The notes under the pieces are model-generated. The model made no database searches, was not told the origin of the DNA, and worked only from the letters and a program-made list of their open reading frames with translations. A stretch of DNA of 64,000 bases from positions 1,021,501 to 1,085,500 of the forward strand of contig JACATO010000086.1 in NCBI GenBank assembly GCA_018389105.1. Reading direction: 5' to 3'. This stretch comes from Nautilus pompilius (Eukaryota > Mollusca > Cephalopoda > Nautilida > Nautilidae). This document shows, in pieces, positions 61,001-64,000 of this stretch. A program made the position numbers and the translations under genes. Numbering within the stretch: position 1 is the first letter of the stretch; every line of letters begins with the position of its first letter.

Positions 61001-62460
61001 ATGAGGGGGAAAAAACCCCCGCCTCAACAGAACTGGGGTCTGCACCCATGATCTGTATCCTGTGACCTTTATTACATAGCCTGTTTCCTACCTGAGCATT
61101 TGTAGGTATAAACCAAACTGCACTAAACATCAGATAATGATTAATTTAGCTATTCATGACAGAATACATTCCACTCACTGCATCTTTTTCTGATCAACAT
61201 TCAAGGAACAAAGCTCGTTACACTGTAGCTATCTTCCTATGGAGCCTATAAACAAGGGATGAAATGAAGATTAGCCATCATGATCCCACTAAAGACCTGT
61301 GTTTATGGGAGAACTGCTGGGTTTCTCAGCAAGAGAACAAAATAATTCCGTGTAAACATTAAAAAAAAACAAAATAAATAAAATCACTACCTTAGCAAAA
61401 AATCAATCAATCAATGTGTATAGGTGCAGTGTGTTAAGGATTTGATAATCTGTGATTGTAAACTTTCTTAGTGGTACCCCGACATTTCAGCACCCAAGAG
61501 ACAACAGTCCAGTCCCAGAACACTCAGTTTGTTTCTAAGTGTCTGGACTTAAACAGCAGCAGAGTTTCGAGTCTCTACACACAGTAGTCACCCGACTTTG
61601 TGTAAGTGATCCAGTTTTTCCTGACCGTTTTTGTTTAAATCCCTGATAATCGACCAGTACAATGAGGATTGGAGATCCTGCTGATTTTTGAGATTCCTAC
61701 CTCAATCCATGCATCATTCCAACCTAGATCAACCAAGTTTCCAAGTCAGATTCATCCAAGTTTTCATGTAAATTTTCTAACAAAATGGAAATAATAGTGC
61801 ACACACAGTTATGTTATCCTTGGACTGTTGCTTCACTGATAAAGACACCATTACAGCAGTGGCCGTGTTTATCTTCTCTCAAATTCATTAACATATCAAG
61901 TAAACTTACATCATCTCCCCTCCCTTTGTTTGTAGCAGTTGCAGCAACAATTTCTAGGCTCATTCATATTACAGGTAACATCATAGCTCGTCCATGCCTA
62001 ACTAGCTTTTTCTCTGAAGTAAGAATGTTTTGTGAATCTTCACTTGAGGCCCCTTAATTTTGAACATCAAAGGTTTTACACATTTAACAAAACCTCAAAT
62101 GGTTGATTAACTGATTTAAATTAGACCCTTTAACCTTAGCCAACAACATAAATAAATATGAAATAAACCACCACACTTATTTAAATTAATTTAATTTATT
62201 AAATGTTTTGCTTAATTTGTATTTATACAAAAAAAAAATGATCATCAGGTACTTTGTAACTGACACAAAGACCTGTCAGTACTAACAACAGTCTGCTAGC
62301 TGTGCAATTTGAACCCAGAGATATTGAAACAGTATCTCTACTAAGTCACCTCATTTTGTTAAAAAAGAATCTTCTATCTAGAATTTTAACTAAAAGGGCC
62401 AAAGATAAATGATCTATGTCAGAAATAGAATGCAACATAACAGCTGTTTTCCTTCAGGTA
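58096..62460. other. Region downstream of the TUT gene without a supported gene
   Basis: AT-rich with (CAT)6 at 59225-59242, a short (TA)n near 59818-59834 and a SINE-like piece at 59250-59345. Overlapping open frames on both strands at 60144-60394 are short and unrecognised. Confidence 0.4.
59250..59345 (-). repeat. tRNA-like SINE head
   Basis: On the minus strand: CTCTGGTGGTCTGGTGGTTA (A-box-like) and, about 35 bases on, TATGGGTTCAAAAC (B-box-like). The spacing fits a tRNA promoter; no intact cloverleaf. Confidence 0.5.
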
Positions 62461-62464
62461 ATAT

Positions 62465-63340
62465 AGTCGGACCCCAGTTACGAATTAGACTGATTCGTGT
62501 ATACACACTTTACATAATGTGAACCAATGCTTCAACTCACATGATACCCTGACCCTGCATCACATTAATGCAGTAGAGCAGTTGTTGATTTGGAGTCTGC
62601 ATCTCAGTCAGTCAGCAGTTAGCTTTCAGCTTACATAGGTTTGGCATCACCTTTTGTCTCCTTTTTTGGTTAATTTATCAGATTTACAAACAGTATTAAA
62701 GCAGCTGTCGTTGTCGTGTCCAAAAGAGCATCTATTAGCCTGGCCCAGAAAACAGAAATCCTTGATAACTTAATGCAAGTGCAACATTGACTGCTTGCCA
62801 ATACAATTTAATGACTGTGTACCATAAATAAAAGTTAGCAAAAAAATTAGAGACTGTGAAAACAACAACACCTGAGAGTTTGAGTATCACTAGTGACAAT
62901 AATTCCTTAATCTTTGGATCAATGAAATGACCAATACAAAAGGATCAGTTGTTGATGGCATGAAAATTAGGACTAAAGCTTTGTCTCTGCATGAACATGT
63001 AACCAGAAGTAAACAGCAGTGATGCCAAGTCATCAACTGCTAGCAGGGGTTGGCTGTACAGCGCCATAAACTGGGAAATGTGAAATTACAAGGCAAAGCT
63101 GGATCTGCTAATGCAAATGATAGAAATTTTAAGAGTTTTTAGAATTTAATAAAGATAATGGCTAAAAACTCACCCAAGTTTTTAACTGTGATGAAACAGG
63201 ACATTTTAATATGAAAATGTGCAACAAGAATAAACAAACAGCCTGTTAAGTCAGTCATCACTGCTAAAGTCATTTGAGAGTTTGTGTAAGGCTAAGCCAT
63301 AATCATCAAAATTAAACAAAAAAAGGCTTGAAATATTTCG
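62465..63340 (+). pseudogene. pogo/Tigger element relic with 5' terminal repeat
   Basis: AGTCGGACCCCAGTTACGAA at the left end resembles Tigger terminal repeats. At about 62718 the plus strand reads SKRASISLAQKTEILDNLMQ, the first HTH, and near 63186 it reads FNCDETGHFNMKMCNKNK, the first catalytic motif. Frames are broken throughout and the right terminal repeat is not seen. Confidence 0.7.
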
Positions 63341-64000
63341 CTTTACGTGTAATGAATCTAGAATATATGAAAGTTTCACTGTTTGAATTAAATTATGGGA
63401 AAAATGAACTCTTCCAAGATATTATAATTTTTTGAGATGTACCTGTATATGTATTTCTGATTATCAAATCATTTAATAAGAAAACAGTGGTAAGTTATAC
63501 AATGTCAACTTGACCATCTCAGACACTCAAATCCAGAGTGTATGCACACCTGTGCAGATTATGATTACAGGCAAAATTTTAGCTTTACACATCAAAAGTT
63601 TAACATATGATGACCTACTTAAGACATTCTAAGTATTACTGTTCAAAAACTTCTAAAGATATCTGACATTTTCAACAAATGCTGAAAAACCACCAGAGTA
63701 AATTTGTGGCTTTGACATACAATGTAATGTTGTTCTGTGAGTTGACCGATAAACCAAACTAGCAGATACTGCTCTGGTTGGTTCTGTTGGTGTGCATCCA
63801 GACTTTAAAGATCAATTGATCATCTTCATCAATATAAAGATTAGACAACAGGTATTCTTTGTCAGGACATTCAAAACATCTGATCAGTATACATTATTTT
63901 TTGTGGCAGGCAATCAACCGTAGATCGTGCCTCTCCAAACCCACACTGACTAGATCATCAAAGTGCTCACAATGTCCATCCCATGGTAAGAGCACCATCA
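63341..64000. other. Right edge, nothing recognised
   Basis: AT-rich sequence with no supported feature. Confidence 0.4.

Overview
The window is AT-rich metazoan DNA with two intron-rich genes arranged head to head, plus decayed transposons. Gene structure (many short exons with GT-AG borders), the two gene families and the repeat mix (CR1-like, Tc1/mariner, pogo/Tigger, tRNA-like SINEs) fit a bilaterian invertebrate. A mollusc or other lophotrochozoan is my best guess, but the sequence alone does not prove it.

Left third, minus strand (1387-13414): a homologue of RNA exonuclease 1 (REXO1, also called Elongin-A-binding protein 1). Twelve coding exons can be joined in phase from an N-terminal CCCH zinc finger through a very long charged exon, the EloA-BP1 region and a cysteine-rich module into the first part of the DEDD exonuclease domain (DCEM motif). 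The rest of the exonuclease domain is not visible and should lie left of base 1.

Centre and right, plus strand (14907-57704): a full-length homologue of the terminal uridylyltransferases TUT4/TUT7 (ZCCHC11/ZCCHC6). Twenty-eight coding exons join in phase to about 1601 codons: N-terminal disordered region, C2H2 finger, a catalytically degenerate first nucleotidyltransferase module, a CCHC knuckle, the active module (GSS, D-L-D and a third Asp), a second CCHC knuckle and a Ser/Gln/Pro-rich tail. A polyadenylation signal lies at 58075.

The two start codons are about 1.5 kb apart across a CpG-rich segment that looks like a bidirectional promoter, with a YY1-like motif and a TTACGTAA palindrome. 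Both proteins act on RNA 3' ends, one adding uridines and one trimming, so shared control would make biological sense; that is inference.

Introns hold most of the remaining interest: a 55-bp minisatellite of about 43 units in TUT intron 19, a MITE with long inverted repeats in intron 10, Tc1-, mariner- and Tigger-type transposase relics, CR1-like LINE ends, a degenerate tandem repeat running into a 3' splice site, and an optional premature terminal exon. From about 58.1 kb to the right edge I see no gene, only SINE-like pieces and another Tigger relic. I found no CRISPR array, rRNA or convincing functional tRNA gene, and no wholly new system.
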